Positions 63,860-64,000 of a DNA stretch of 64,000 bases are shown here, piece after piece. Every line of letters begins with the position of its first letter. The stretch's first letter is position 1. The stretch is from Flectobacillus rivi (lineage in GTDB: Bacteria; Bacteroidota; Bacteroidia; Cytophagales; Spirosomataceae): positions 1-64,000 of the forward strand of contig NZ_JASHIE010000013.1 of NCBI RefSeq assembly GCF_030056655.1, written 5' to 3'. The notes under the pieces are model-generated. The model worked only from the letters and a program-made list of their open reading frames with translations. It made no database searches and was not told the origin of the DNA. The position numbers and the translations under genes are program-made.

Positions 63860-64000
63860 TTATGCCGAAACACTTTCTCGATATTTAATGGTAGAATATG
63901 CTACGCCAAAGCTGTAAGGCAATGAAACCTCAGGGAAATTTTCTTGAACTCCAATGCGAACCAACGCAAAATGGTGGATAGAGTGCTCTATCAAATACAC
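63860..64000 (-). CDS. C-terminal end of a DinB-like protein (partial)
   Basis: The last 46 codons are inside the window; the gene runs on past the right edge. LIEHSIHHFALVRIGV has the His pair usual in the metal-site helix of DinB/YfiT four-helix proteins, and PYSFGVAYSTIKYRESV is a typical tail of this superfamily. Stop TAA at 63860-63862. It would be a metal-dependent hydrolase or thiol-transferase-like enzyme. The N-terminus and metal ligands are out of view. Confidence 0.65.
   Translation of the reverse strand: MYLIEHSIHHFALVRIGVQENFPEVSLPYSFGVAYSTIKYRESVSA

Overview
The window looks like the chromosome of a low-GC, AT-rich Bacteroidota, most likely a Cytophagales-type freshwater or soil bacterium. 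This is inferred from three SusC/TonB-type receptors (two with SusD partners), DUF1080/DUF1684/DUF3179 and FG-GAP/UnbV proteins, LytS/LytTR signalling, TAnnTTTG-type promoter boxes and the lack of Shine-Dalgarno sequences. No rRNA, tRNA, CRISPR array or complete insertion sequence was found. About 45 complete genes are called, plus a partial gene at each edge.

Layout. 1-3.4 kb: the end of an unknown gene, a repeat element, an outer-membrane-like protein, and a HipA-like kinase/DUF3037 pair. 3.4-17 kb: the most striking part, a minus-strand electron-transfer locus. In transcription order it holds a fused CcsBA haem-lyase, a membrane cytochrome b, a ferredoxin/flavoprotein oxidoreductase, a 23-CXXCH cytochrome, a giant 49-CXXCH cytochrome built from 222-bp tandem repeats, an outer-membrane-like beta-barrel and an OB-fold-like lipoprotein. 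Together these could carry electrons from NAD(P)H or quinol through the inner membrane to a 72-haem periplasmic or outer-membrane conduit. 17.4-20.7 kb: an OmpR-type two-component system, a UspA-like protein and a small lipoprotein flanked by structured repeats. 21-27 kb: a SusC/SusD pair and a DUF1684 protein.

27-35 kb: cysteine desulfurase, a TPR protein, two small unlisted proteins, a flavin-binding split-barrel protein behind twin palindromes, an AAA ATPase plus small-protein pair that could be an uncharacterised defence module, and a DUF4143 ATPase. 35-41 kb: a CRP/FNR regulator with a canonical TGTGA-N6-TCACA site downstream, followed by two DJ-1/PfpI proteins and two ABM proteins (probable stress cluster), then a LytS/LytTR two-component system. 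41-50 kb: DUF1080, DUF3179, and a group of three AhpD-like proteins around an MFS transporter and a TonB receptor.

50-54 kb: an FG-GAP/UnbV lipoprotein flanked by a duplicated, TTG-started gene. 54.6-61.7 kb: a YdcF-like protein, a probable beta-propeller, and a SusC/SusD pair. 61.7-64 kb: a divergent HxlR/DoxX pair enclosed by two inverted copies of a MITE-like element with ACATGAGTCATC ends, an NRDE (TANGO2-like) protein, and the end of a DinB-like gene. The MITE-like element occurs four times in the window, and its central hairpin also looks like a bidirectional terminator.
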